From NCBI RefSeq assembly GCF_003550175.1, contig NZ_QXDF01000001.1:1760501-1824500 (forward strand): a stretch of 64,000 nt of DNA, given 5' to 3'. Position numbers and translations under genes: made by a program. The notes under the pieces are model-generated. The model was not told the origin of the DNA, ran no database searches, and saw only the letters and a program-made list of their open reading frames with translations. The stretch is from Dichotomicrobium thermohalophilum (GTDB lineage Bacteria; Pseudomonadota; Alphaproteobacteria; Rhizobiales; Rhodomicrobiaceae). This document shows positions 12,017 through 19,874 of this stretch, piece after piece; within the stretch, counting starts at the first letter, position 1; every line of letters starts with the position of its first letter.

Positions 12017-12757
12017 CTACTCGCGTTTCAACAGCCGGTTGACCAGGAAATTCGTGAAACCTTGCGGCTTGAAGCTCCTGGCAACCTCTTTCGGCCGGTA
12101 ACGCTCATCCACCCACTGGAGAAAGTCCATCGGCGCATCCGCGGTCTGTTCGCGGTAGGTGTCCAGGAAATGATCCAGCACGCCGGTATCCGCCTGTCTG
12201 AAATGGCCGTAGCGCAGGCTGAGCTGGCGCGCGGCTTCCTCGACCGGCCGGCCCTCGCGCAGCAAGAGATACAGCGCGGACATCATGCCCGCCCGGTCCG
12301 CGCCCGACTTGCAGTGAAACAGCACAGGATACTGGATGCGCTCGAACAGGGCGCGCGCCTCGTGGATCGTCGTGGGGGACGGCACGCCGCGAGAGCGCAT
12401 CTTGAAATCGATCAACTCGACGCCGTATTTCGCGCAGGCTTGCTGCTCCAGCCGATAGCTCCCGCAATCCCGCGGACCGCGCAGATTGACAACCGTGCGC
12501 AGCCCCCGCTTGGCAAGCTTGCGGATGTCGCGCGGGCTCGGCTGCGCCGAACGCCAAACACCGGGCGCGACCTCGTGCAGGTTGAGATAGGCGAAGCGGA
12601 AAATGCCGTGGTCGACGGCCACAAGGTCGAAATGCTCAAGGAAACGCGCTAGCCGCGGCCGGTCACTGGCCGTATCCGTGCCGGTGAAGCGATTGCGGTA
12701 GCGCCGATAGCTGCTGGCGAGCAAACGCCTCTGCCGCTTAGCGAAATTCATTGCCAT
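12017..12757 (-). CDS. Protein tyrosine/dual-specificity phosphatase-like
   Basis: A 246-residue protein with the CX5R phosphatase loop 'HCKSGADRAG' (catalytic C149, R155) and an upstream 'VWRSAQPSP...LAKRGLRTVVNLRG' block (about residues 68-94) typical of alphaproteobacterial DSP-like phosphatases. The fold predicts a soluble cytoplasmic enzyme, although lipid- or polysaccharide-related substrates are possible for this family. A longer frame begins with TTG at 12841, but ATG 12757 (or 12751) fits the basic N-terminus better. It converges on the GTPase pair with only two bases between the stops; no functional link is proven. Confidence 0.8.
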   Translation of the reverse strand: MAMNFAKRQRRLLASSYRRYRNRFTGTDTASDRPRLARFLEHFDLVAVDHGIFRFAYLNLHEVAPGVWRSAQPSPRDIRKLAKRGLRTVVNLRGPRDCGSYRLEQQACAKYGVELIDFKMRSRGVPSPTTIHEARALFERIQYPVLFHCKSGADRAGMMSALYLLLREGRPVEEAARQLSLRYGHFRQADTGVLDHFLDTYREQTADAPMDFLQWVDERYRPKEVARSFKPQGFTNFLVNRLLKRE

Positions 12758-12842
12758 GTTGCGTTCTGCGCCTCGCGCACGCGTTCCTCGCCTGCGGTCC
12801 GAGGCGCCACAGCCCTCTCCTTTTGATTCTGCCACGCTCAAC

Positions 12843-13112
12843 TTAGTGGAGGACGAGCCGGCCGTCGAGATAGCGCAACTCCGTCGGTGACACCAGGCTC
12901 TTGTGGGTCACCGTGATGCGATGGAGCGGACCGTCGAGATGCGTGCGCCAATAGTCCAGAAACTCTTGGAGTTTCGGAAATTCCGGCGCGTAGTCATAAT
13001 CCTGCCAGACGAACGATTGGATGAGTTTCGGGAAGTCGGGAAGCCGGTAAAGGATTTCGGCGGTGGTCAGGCTGTATCCATGAAGCTGTTGCAAGAGGTC
13101 GCTCGTGGCCAT
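12843..13112 (-). CDS. usg: Usg family protein
   Basis: An 89-residue protein of the alphaproteobacterial Usg family, recognised by 'LHGYSLTTAEILYRLPDFP' (residues 10-28), 'FVWQDYDYAPEFPKL' and 'FLDYWRTHLDGPLH'. The name comes from its position upstream of trp genes in Caulobacter; the function is unknown. It has no signal peptide or metal motif. Here it is not next to trp genes, and it lies upstream of the phosphatase in the same direction. Confidence 0.85.
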   Translation of the reverse strand: MATSDLLQQLHGYSLTTAEILYRLPDFPKLIQSFVWQDYDYAPEFPKLQEFLDYWRTHLDGPLHRITVTHKSLVSPTELRYLDGRLVLH

Positions 13113-13485
13113 TGTTCCCTCAACATCCGCAGCATGTCTTTAGGGCTCGGAGAAGTACCCGGCACCCGATCGGGACGGCGGCACTTGACCCGATAACCAT
13201 GCACAAATTATACCGGAGCCATCGCGCAATGGAAGGAAAAATGTTTCATATCAATATGTTAGCAGCCGCCTCACGCATGTGCTGCTAACCCGTCGGCGCC
13301 AAGCGCGACGATTTGTCCATTGTGGGTGCATTGTTCACCTTGAGACATCACATCCACATCCAAATCCAGCGAAATGGCGTATCAGCGGAACCCCTTAGCC
13401 CTGAACACCGACAGCGCTGGACTTCGACGCCGGCTCATGCCAGACCTCCCCCTTTTGAAGGTCTCCGGAAAGGACGAGAGACATC
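13113..13485. other. Divergent intergenic region usg / hemH
   Basis: About 370 bases between divergent genes. I see no credible small frame. A short 6-bp inverted repeat (AGACCT/AGGTCT) lies about 40 bases before hemH. An iron- or heme-responsive operator could be expected in front of hemH in this class, but I could not identify one by eye. Confidence 0.4.
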
Positions 13486-14592
13486 ATGCTGAAAGCCAAT
13501 ATTTCGCATCTCCCGAAGGACCACCCGAAAGTTGAGTTCGGCCGCATCGGCGTGCTGCTCATGAATCTCGGGACACCGGACGGAACCGACTATTGGTCGA
13601 TGCGCCGTTACTTGAAAGAGTTTCTCTCCGACCGACGCGTGATTGAGGTGAACCCGGTTATCTGGTGGGTCATTCTCAACGCGTTCGTCCTGACCAAGCG
13701 GCCGTTCGCGTCTGGTGAAGCGTATCGCTCCATCTGGAACGAAGAGTTGGACGAGTCGCCGCTGCGTACGATCACCCGCTCGCAGGCCGAGAAGATCGCG
13801 GAGAAGCTGTCGGACGCCCCGCAGATTGTCGTCGATTGGGGGATGCGCTACGGCAACCCATCGATCAAGTCGCGGCTGATGAACCTGCAGCAACAGGGTT
13901 GCGATCGTATCCTGCTGTTTCCGCTTTATCCGCAGTATTCCGCCGCGACGACCGGGACTGCTTGCGACAAGGCCTTCGACGCGCTCAAGCAGATGCGCTG
14001 GCAGCCGAGCGTGCGCGTTGTGCCGCCCTATTACGATGAGCCGCGCTATATCGAAGCGCTGGCCCGCTCCATGAAGGACAGCCTCGCCAAGCTTGACTGG
14101 GAGCCGGAAGTCGTTATCGCTTCGTTCCACGGCCTGCCGCTGGAGTATTTCCAGAAGGGGGACCCGTATCACTGTCACTGCGCCAAGACGACCCGCCTTC
14201 TGCGTGAGGCGCTGGGCTGGGACGAGCACAAGCTGCGGCTGACGTTCCAGTCGCGCTTCGGCAATGCCGAGTGGCTGCAGCCCTACACTGACAACACCAT
14301 CGAGGAACTGGCCCAGGAAGGCGTCAAGCGCCTCGCCGTGGTGACACCCGGCTTCTCCGCCGACTGCGTCGAGACGCTGGAGGAGATCGCCATGCAGGGC
14401 CGCGAGACCTTCGAGGAAGCCGGTGGCGAGAAATATGCCCTGCTCCCGTGCCTGAACGACACGCCGGACAGCATCGACATGCTGGAGGCCGTCATCCGGC
14501 GCGAGCTGGCAGGCTGGGTCGACCTCGACGTTTCGCAGACTGCAGAACAACCGGCCGAGCGGACGCTGGCTGCTTCCGGCACGCACGGTTGA
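13486..14592 (+). CDS. hemH: Ferrochelatase
   Basis: A 368-residue ferrochelatase, which inserts Fe2+ into protoporphyrin IX to make protoheme. Family blocks are 'GVLLMNLGTPDGTDYWSMRRYLKEFLSDRRVIE' (about residues 24-56), 'LLFPLYPQYSAATTG', and the catalytic-His block 'SFHGLPLEYFQKGDPYHCHC' (about residues 211-230), with 'FQSRFGNAEWLQPYT' and 'PGFSADCVETLEEI' further on. The clustered cysteines invite the question of a 2Fe-2S cluster, known in some alphaproteobacterial ferrochelatases. Expected to be cytoplasmic or inner-membrane associated. It stands alone, divergent from usg. Confidence 0.96.
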   Translation: MLKANISHLPKDHPKVEFGRIGVLLMNLGTPDGTDYWSMRRYLKEFLSDRRVIEVNPVIWWVILNAFVLTKRPFASGEAYRSIWNEELDESPLRTITRSQAEKIAEKLSDAPQIVVDWGMRYGNPSIKSRLMNLQQQGCDRILLFPLYPQYSAATTGTACDKAFDALKQMRWQPSVRVVPPYYDEPRYIEALARSMKDSLAKLDWEPEVVIASFHGLPLEYFQKGDPYHCHCAKTTRLLREALGWDEHKLRLTFQSRFGNAEWLQPYTDNTIEELAQEGVKRLAVVTPGFSADCVETLEEIAMQGRETFEEAGGEKYALLPCLNDTPDSIDMLEAVIRRELAGWVDLDVSQTAEQPAERTLAASGTHG

Positions 14593-14677
14593 GGCCCGAC
14601 CGACAGGCGTTTTCACGTTTCCAGATCGGGAATTTTCGCCTAAAAGTGTAACAGTCCATTCGGACTGGAGACACGGC

Positions 14678-15895
14678 ATGGGCCCCTTTGAAATCTTCGC
14701 GATTGCCGTGGCGATCGTGCTGGTCATCACGGTCGCCGCGTCTGTCGTCATCGTCCCGCAGGGCAGCAACTTCACCGTCGAGCGGCTGGGGCGCTACGTG
14801 CGCACCCTGAAGCCGGGGCTGCGCGTGGTGGTCCCCTTCGTCGAGAAGATCGGCCACCGCGTGGTGATGATGGAGCAAGTGCTGGACATTCCCACGCAGG
14901 ACGTCATCACCCGCGACAACGTCGAAGTCCAGGTCGACGCAGTCGCCTTCATGCAGGTGCTTGACGCCGCGCAGTCGGCTTACGCGGTCGCAGACTTGCG
15001 CCAGGCGATGATTACGCTGGTCCTGACCAATACGCGCACGGTCATGGGCTCCATGGAGCTGGACGAGCTTCTGTCCAACCGCGACGCCATCAATTCGCGC
15101 CTGCTGCGCATCATGGACGAAGCCACGCACCCCTGGGGCGTGAAGATCTCGCGTATCGAGATCAAGGACATCAATCCGCCAGCCGACATCACCGAGGCGA
15201 TGGCCCGCCAGATGAAGGCCGAACGCGACAAGCGCGCGGAAATCCTTGAGGCGGAAGGCGACAAGTCCGCGCGCGTCTTGCAGGCGGAAGGCTTGAAGCA
15301 ATCGCTGATCCTTGAAGCGGAGGGCCGCAAGGAAGCCGCTTTCCGGGATGCGGAAGCGCGCGAGCGCGAGGCCGAAGCCGATGCGCGGGCAACCGAGATG
15401 GTCTCGCGCGCGATTGCCGAGGGCAATGTCCAGTCGATCAACTACTTCGTCGCGAACCGCTATGTCGAGGCACTCAAGAACCTCGCCAGCGCCGAGAATT
15501 CCAAGGTGCTCATGATGCCCGTGGAGGCGGCCAGCGTGATCGGGGCAATCGGCGGCATTACCGAACTCACGCGCGAGGCCTTCGGCTCTCCCGGCGGACA
15601 ACCCCCGCCCGCGGCGCCGGACGGCGCGGATCGTGGCACGCAGCACTCGGCCCTGACGACCGACGGCCAAAACGGCAAGGGGAACGGACAGCCCTCACCG
15701 GCACAGAGCGAGCTCGCCCAGTGGGACGGCCAAGCAGATCAGGCGAACGGGCCGGCACCGGCATCTGAGAGCCATGCCGCGCCTATCGAGCAGCACGAAG
15801 CGCAGCAGCGCGAGACCGCGACAGCGTCCGAGATGTCTAACCGCGCCCAAAGCAACGGTCGCGCCGATGACGGCTCAGGCTCCGGCACGAGCTGA
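14678..15895 (+). CDS. qmcA: SPFH/band 7 protein, QmcA-like, with long tail
   Basis: A 405-residue stomatin/prohibitin-type protein. An N-terminal membrane helix (about residues 3-28) leads into the SPFH domain with 'VPQGSNFTVERLGRYVRTLKPGL' and 'PTQDVITRDNVEVQVDAVAF'. A charged coiled coil with repeated 'EAEGxK' units follows (about residues 175-250). Typical QmcA ends near residue 305; here about 100 extra residues follow, rich in Gln, Gly, Ala, Pro and Ser, and probably disordered. Its neighbour encodes an NfeD protein, the usual partner of SPFH proteins in membrane microdomain or protein quality control. Confidence 0.9.
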   Translation: MGPFEIFAIAVAIVLVITVAASVVIVPQGSNFTVERLGRYVRTLKPGLRVVVPFVEKIGHRVVMMEQVLDIPTQDVITRDNVEVQVDAVAFMQVLDAAQSAYAVADLRQAMITLVLTNTRTVMGSMELDELLSNRDAINSRLLRIMDEATHPWGVKISRIEIKDINPPADITEAMARQMKAERDKRAEILEAEGDKSARVLQAEGLKQSLILEAEGRKEAAFRDAEAREREAEADARATEMVSRAIAEGNVQSINYFVANRYVEALKNLASAENSKVLMMPVEAASVIGAIGGITELTREAFGSPGGQPPPAAPDGADRGTQHSALTTDGQNGKGNGQPSPAQSELAQWDGQADQANGPAPASESHAAPIEQHEAQQRETATASEMSNRAQSNGRADDGSGSGTS

Positions 15896-16003
15896 TCGGG
15901 GCTTCGCGTGAACCGCCGAACCGGCTAAACTGCGGCGCGTACCGGCGGCAAGCCGGCATGCGCAGGCGGTATCGAGCGCCATCAACCACCGGAGGGATAT
16001 CCA

Positions 16004-16501
16004 ATGGAAGGCTTTTTCGGCGAGGTGCGCGAACTCGGCGGATGGGCCTGGCTGATCTTCGGCGTGCTCCTGCTGGGGCTTGAGCTGCTGCTGCCGGGTT
16101 TCTTCCTGATCTGGTTCGGCGTCGCTGCGGCGATCGTCGGCGTGACGGTACTGGCCTTCGACATTGCTTGGGCGTGGCAACTGCTCTTGTTCGGCGGCCT
16201 GTCTGTGCTGGTACTGCTCGGTGCCGGGCGCTTCTGGGGACGCGACAGTAGTGATGCCAGCCGCTTTACCGACCGCGCCAGCCAGCTCATCGGCCAGCAA
16301 TACCGCCTGCACCACCCGATCGAGAACGGCCGCGGCGTGCTGCTGGTCGGGGATTCGCAATGGTCGGTGCGCGGGCCGGATTGTCCGCGCGGCGTGACCG
16401 TGCGCGTCGTAGGCGCGCAGGGCACCTATTTGCTCGTCGAGCCGGTAACCGACTCTTCCAACGAGGGCCTGCCGAAGGCGAGTTCTTTCGGCGACGTCTA
16501 G
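16004..16501 (+). CDS. NfeD family membrane protein
   Basis: A 165-residue short NfeD protein. Two to three hydrophobic segments lie in the first half (about residues 10-35 and 40-75), followed by a soluble OB-fold domain with 'LIGQQYRLHHPIENGRGVLLVGDSQWSVRG' and 'GVTVRVVGAQGTYLLVEPV'. NfeD proteins partner SPFH proteins, usually in neighbouring genes, as with the qmcA-like gene 108 bases upstream. The start has a GGAGGG ribosome-binding site. It lacks the N-terminal protease domain of long NfeD forms. Confidence 0.9.
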   Translation: MEGFFGEVRELGGWAWLIFGVLLLGLELLLPGFFLIWFGVAAAIVGVTVLAFDIAWAWQLLLFGGLSVLVLLGAGRFWGRDSSDASRFTDRASQLIGQQYRLHHPIENGRGVLLVGDSQWSVRGPDCPRGVTVRVVGAQGTYLLVEPVTDSSNEGLPKASSFGDV

Positions 16502-16502
16502 A

Positions 16503-16546
16503 GCACTTTCAGCAAAAGTGGGCACCGGTTTTGCGTCAGAAAGTGC
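16503..16546. repeat. Palindromic intergenic element, Rhizobiales-like
   Basis: A nested inverted repeat: outer 8-bp arms GCACTTTC (16503-16510) and GAAAGTGC (16539-16546), inner arms GCAAAA (16512-16517) and TTTTGC (16529-16534), with ACCGG at the tip. The layout and the 'AAAAGTGGG-ACCGG' core resemble dispersed intergenic palindromes I know from Rhizobiales genomes. It begins two bases after the nfeD stop. I found only one copy in the window. Confidence 0.6.
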
Positions 16547-16561
16547 GATAAAACAATAATT

Positions 16562-16603
16562 TAGAGCCTGTTCAGCGATCCGGTTTTTATTGAACAGGCT
16601 CTA
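16562..16603. terminator. Hairpin between convergent nfeD and kdsD
   Basis: A perfect 13-bp stem (16562-16574 with 16591-16603) encloses a 16-base loop containing GGTTTTTAT. It includes the kdsD stop codon. There is no long T-run after it on either strand, but position and strength suit a shared transcription end for the two converging units. Confidence 0.55.
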
Positions 16604-17605
16604 GGCCACGCCCAACCTCAGCAGGTCGTGGATGTGAACAATCCCGACCGGGCGACCATCCTCCACGACAAAAAGCGCGGTGATCTTCGAGGTGTTGAGC
16701 ATATTGAGCGCTGCGCTCGCCAGCTCGTCCGGGCCGATGGTCTTCGGCCCGCGGGTCATGACGTCGCTGACCGTTGCCTCCAGCAGGCCGTCACCCATCT
16801 TCCGGCGCAGGTCGCCGTCGGTGAGGATGCCGATCAGCTTGCCGTCAGTCTCAACGACCCCTAGACAGCCGAAGGACTTCTCGGTCATCAGCACCAGCGC
16901 CTCGCTCATCGGCGTGTCCGGCGTGGTCAGCGGCAGCCGCGCGCCGGTATGCATGAAGTCGCCGACATGCTTGAGGTTCGCGCCAAGCTGGCCGCCCGGG
17001 TGAAACACCTTGAAGTCGTGCGCGGTGAAGCCCTTGCCTTCAAGAAGCGCGATCGCCAGCGCATCGCCGATGGCGAGTTGCATAAGCGAGGAGGTCGTGG
17101 GGGCCAGGCCATGCGGACAGGCCTCTGTCGCCTGCGGCAGGATCAGGGCGTGATGGGCGGCCTTGGCCAGCGAGCTTTCCCCGCGCGAGGTGATGGCAAT
17201 GATCGGCACCGCGAAGCGGCGGGCATAGGTGATGAGATTGGTCAGCTCGACCGTCTCGCCCGACCAGGACAGCGCGATCACGGCGTCCTCCGGGGTGATC
17301 ATGCCGAGATCACCGTGGCTCGCCTCGCCCGGGTGCACGAAAAACGCGGGCGTGCCCGTCGAAGACAGCGTCGCCGCGATCTTCTGGCCGACATGGCCGC
17401 TCTTGCCCATGCCGCTGACAATGGCCCGGCCGGAAAGCGACTGCAGCAGCGCAACCGCCGCAGCGAAGCTCGCACCCAGCGCCCCGCCCATCGCCTGTTT
17501 CAGCGCCGTAACGCCACCGAGTTCAAAATCCAGCGTCCGCAGCGCCGAACTCACCGCCGCATCTGTCTGAAAGTCGGCGCCGTCAGCGACCGTCGCCTGT
17601 GCCAT
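16601..17605 (-). CDS. kdsD: Arabinose-5-phosphate isomerase (KpsF/GutQ family)
   Basis: A 334-residue enzyme that interconverts ribulose-5-phosphate and arabinose-5-phosphate, the first step toward Kdo for lipopolysaccharide. The SIS domain spans about residues 40-180, with 'GMGKSGHVGQKIAATLSSTGTPAFFVHPGEASHGDLGM' type motifs and 'ALSWSGETVEL'. Two CBS domains follow (about 205-330), with 'VSDVMTRGPKTIGPDELASAAL' in the second. The ATG at 17605 has GGAGGG seven bases upstream. It follows galU in the same direction, consistent with an envelope-sugar unit. Confidence 0.93.
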   Translation of the reverse strand: MAQATVADGADFQTDAAVSSALRTLDFELGGVTALKQAMGGALGASFAAAVALLQSLSGRAIVSGMGKSGHVGQKIAATLSSTGTPAFFVHPGEASHGDLGMITPEDAVIALSWSGETVELTNLITYARRFAVPIIAITSRGESSLAKAAHHALILPQATEACPHGLAPTTSSLMQLAIGDALAIALLEGKGFTAHDFKVFHPGGQLGANLKHVGDFMHTGARLPLTTPDTPMSEALVLMTEKSFGCLGVVETDGKLIGILTDGDLRRKMGDGLLEATVSDVMTRGPKTIGPDELASAALNMLNTSKITALFVVEDGRPVGIVHIHDLLRLGVA

Positions 17606-17645
17606 GGTTGATCCCTCCTGAGAATGTCGCCGGTTCCGCGCGCCC

Positions 17646-18548
17646 CTAGTCCAGCGTTTTCGCTATCCGCTTGATCTCCGCGCGCATCCGCTCCGCCAGG
17701 TCCGGGTGGTCCAGCGCATAGGCAATGTTCGCCTCGAGAAAGCCGAGCTTCGAGCCGCAATCAAAACTTTGGCCTTTATGCTCGTAGGCGTAGACCTTCT
17801 GCGTCTCCAGCAGCTTGAGCATGGCGTCGGTGATCTGGATTTCCCCGCCCGCGCCGGGGTCGAGCTTGCCGAGAATATCGAAGATCTCCGGCTGGAGAAT
17901 GTACCTCCCGAGGATCGTCAGGTTCGACGGCGCCTCCTCGACCTTCGGCTTTTCGACCATGCCGGTGACTGGCCAGATCGGTCCCTCGCCGTCTTCGAGG
18001 CTGACAACGCCGTATTTGTAGACCTCGGACGGGTCGACGCGCTCCACGGCGATGAGATTGACCTTTTCGCCGGTTTCAGCGGTTAGCCGATTGTATTCGC
18101 GCATCATTGCCGGCAGGCACCCTTCGCCCGGCGATTTCACCAGCACATCGGGCAAAAGGAGCGCAAACGGTTGATTGCCAATGAGATCGCGCGCGCACCA
18201 GACCGCATGGCCCAGGCCCAGCGGCTCCTGCTGGCGCGTGAAGCTCGCCTGGCCAGGTGGCGGGCGCAGGCTGTCGAGCAGCGCCAGCTCCTCCTTCTTG
18301 TTGCGGTGCTTCAGAACGCTTTCCAGCTCGTACTGGATGTCGAAGTGATCCTCGATCACGTGCTTGTTGCGTCCTGTCACGAATACGCTGTGGTCGATGC
18401 CGGCGGCCCGCGCCTCGTCGACGACGTGCTGGATCAGCGGCCGGTCGACGACGGGTAGCATCTCCTTTGGCACAGCTTTCGTGGCGGGCAAAAAGCGGGT
18501 GCCGAGACCGGCGACGGGAAACACGGCCTTTCGAATTGAAGAGGTCAT
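17646..18548 (-). CDS. galU: UTP-glucose-1-phosphate uridylyltransferase
   Basis: A 300-residue bacterial GalU that makes UDP-glucose for surface polysaccharides and osmoprotectants. The nucleotide-binding start 'AVFPVAGLGTRFLPATKAVPKEMLP' (about residues 8-32) is nearly canonical. Other marks are 'PLIQHVVDEARAAGI', 'GLGHAVWCARDLIG' and 'YRLTAE'-like to 'GEIQITDAM' near residue 235, and 'FDCGSKLGFLEANI' near the end. It ends 40 bases before kdsD, same strand. Confidence 0.96.
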   Translation of the reverse strand: MTSSIRKAVFPVAGLGTRFLPATKAVPKEMLPVVDRPLIQHVVDEARAAGIDHSVFVTGRNKHVIEDHFDIQYELESVLKHRNKKEELALLDSLRPPPGQASFTRQQEPLGLGHAVWCARDLIGNQPFALLLPDVLVKSPGEGCLPAMMREYNRLTAETGEKVNLIAVERVDPSEVYKYGVVSLEDGEGPIWPVTGMVEKPKVEEAPSNLTILGRYILQPEIFDILGKLDPGAGGEIQITDAMLKLLETQKVYAYEHKGQSFDCGSKLGFLEANIAYALDHPDLAERMRAEIKRIAKTLD

Positions 18549-18665
18549 GCAATCTCTCTGGGTTTATCGCGCAGCCGGATCATCCAGCTGGTCAACTTTC
18601 GCGGCAAACGTGGCAAGCCGGTGACAGCCCACATGAGCGCACAAGTTGTTTTTGGGTACCACGGA

Positions 18666-19763
18666 TCACGGCTGCTGCGCCAGCCGTCCCACCATGGACC
18701 GTACAGCTGCGATCTGTGGGGCCGACCGCTCCCGGTAATTCAAACCCGTATAGCCCCACCAGTCCCAGCACGCCTTCGGGTTGACGGTGCTGCGCCTGGT
18801 CTGGGGAAACAGAACGATCAGCTGGTTCGCATCTGCCCAGCGCGCGAAGCCGGAGCCGCGGATGAAAGCATCGCCGATGCGCGCGCGGTTCTGCTCGCAA
18901 CCGTGAAAAGCGACATGCACGGCGCAGCCCGCACCGTCGCGGCAGCTCGGCGGGACATAGACGACGCCCTCGCGGGCCATGCTGTGCTGGTCACCGCCTT
19001 CGATGTAGCGCGTCTGGTCGAAGACACGGAAAACGCCCGCCGGCGGGCCGCCAGGCTCCATCGCGTCAGCGTAAAGATGCCGGATGATCGCGCCGGCCTG
19101 GTCATAATCGCAGTCATTCAGGAACGGCGGACCGGAAACACCGCACTCGGAGCCGTCATCCAGCGTGATGAAGGCGTGCGCGCCGCGGTCAAAGCGGACG
19201 AAGCGGAGGTTGGCGCCGGACACGCCCATCTCGCGGTAATATTCGGCTGCTTTGGCCACCACGGAGCGCGCGACCGTCTGGTCATCCCGGGCATGAAACA
19301 GATAGACGCGGTCCGAGGAGAGCCCGTCCACCGGCGCGATCTTGTCATCGCCGGCCAGCTCACGGGTGCGCTCGACCAGCGTCTCGATGTCGGGCTTGCC
19401 CATCATGGCCAGGCTGTCGTCCATGCAGGCGTTGAGGGCCAGATTCAGGTTGTGTGGGATCGCCGTTGTCCAGATCGGCCAGAGCCGCGAAAACTCGCTC
19501 TCGGCGCAGCCGTACGGCCCGCCGGCTACCAGCCCGGCTCCGACGACGATATCGGAATGTGCCACCTGAAACTGTCCGGCCATGTAGGCGCCGGAAGACA
19601 GACCGGATACGGTCGTACGCTCAATATCCGCGCCAAGCGCGGGTAGCGGCTGAGCGGTGCCTTCTTGCCCGGAGCCCCAGACAAACCACAGGACAACAGC
19701 GGCAATGACGGCGAGCAGGCCAACTACTGCCGTCCAGAAGACGGTGCGCTTCTTGGCCGCCAT
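18666..19763 (-). CDS. Exported PHA depolymerase-like esterase
   Basis: A 365-residue alpha/beta hydrolase with an N-terminal hydrophobic helix (about residues 7-28) acting as signal peptide or anchor. The nucleophile elbow is 'GLSSGAYMA' near residue 55, typical of type-2 short-chain-length polyhydroxyalkanoate depolymerases. 'HVAFHGCEQNR' and the aromatic end 'CWDWWGYTGLNY' also fit that family. Several cysteines suggest disulfides and an extracytoplasmic site. The ATG at 19763 gives a proper Lys/Arg-led signal; the frame extends 10 codons further up. True substrate could be any short-chain ester. Confidence 0.8.
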   Translation of the reverse strand: MAAKKRTVFWTAVVGLLAVIAAVVLWFVWGSGQEGTAQPLPALGADIERTTVSGLSSGAYMAGQFQVAHSDIVVGAGLVAGGPYGCAESEFSRLWPIWTTAIPHNLNLALNACMDDSLAMMGKPDIETLVERTRELAGDDKIAPVDGLSSDRVYLFHARDDQTVARSVVAKAAEYYREMGVSGANLRFVRFDRGAHAFITLDDGSECGVSGPPFLNDCDYDQAGAIIRHLYADAMEPGGPPAGVFRVFDQTRYIEGGDQHSMAREGVVYVPPSCRDGAGCAVHVAFHGCEQNRARIGDAFIRGSGFARWADANQLIVLFPQTRRSTVNPKACWDWWGYTGLNYRERSAPQIAAVRSMVGRLAQQP

Positions 19764-19874
19764 AGGGTGTGCTCCGATCCGTATCCCCCTCACCGCGGCC
19801 GCGGTGATTCCGCGGTGATAGCAGTCACGGTTCGAAGCACCAAGCCTTTGCGGCGCAAATGCGACGGGTGTGGA

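Noticed and set aside
13486-14592. Firm claim of a 2Fe-2S cluster in ferrochelatase
   Set aside because: Several cysteines cluster near the catalytic histidine, but I could not align the four ligands with known examples by eye.
14651-14666. Short inverted repeat CAGTCC/GGACTG before qmcA
   Set aside because: Only six base pairs with no other operator features; such repeats are common by chance.
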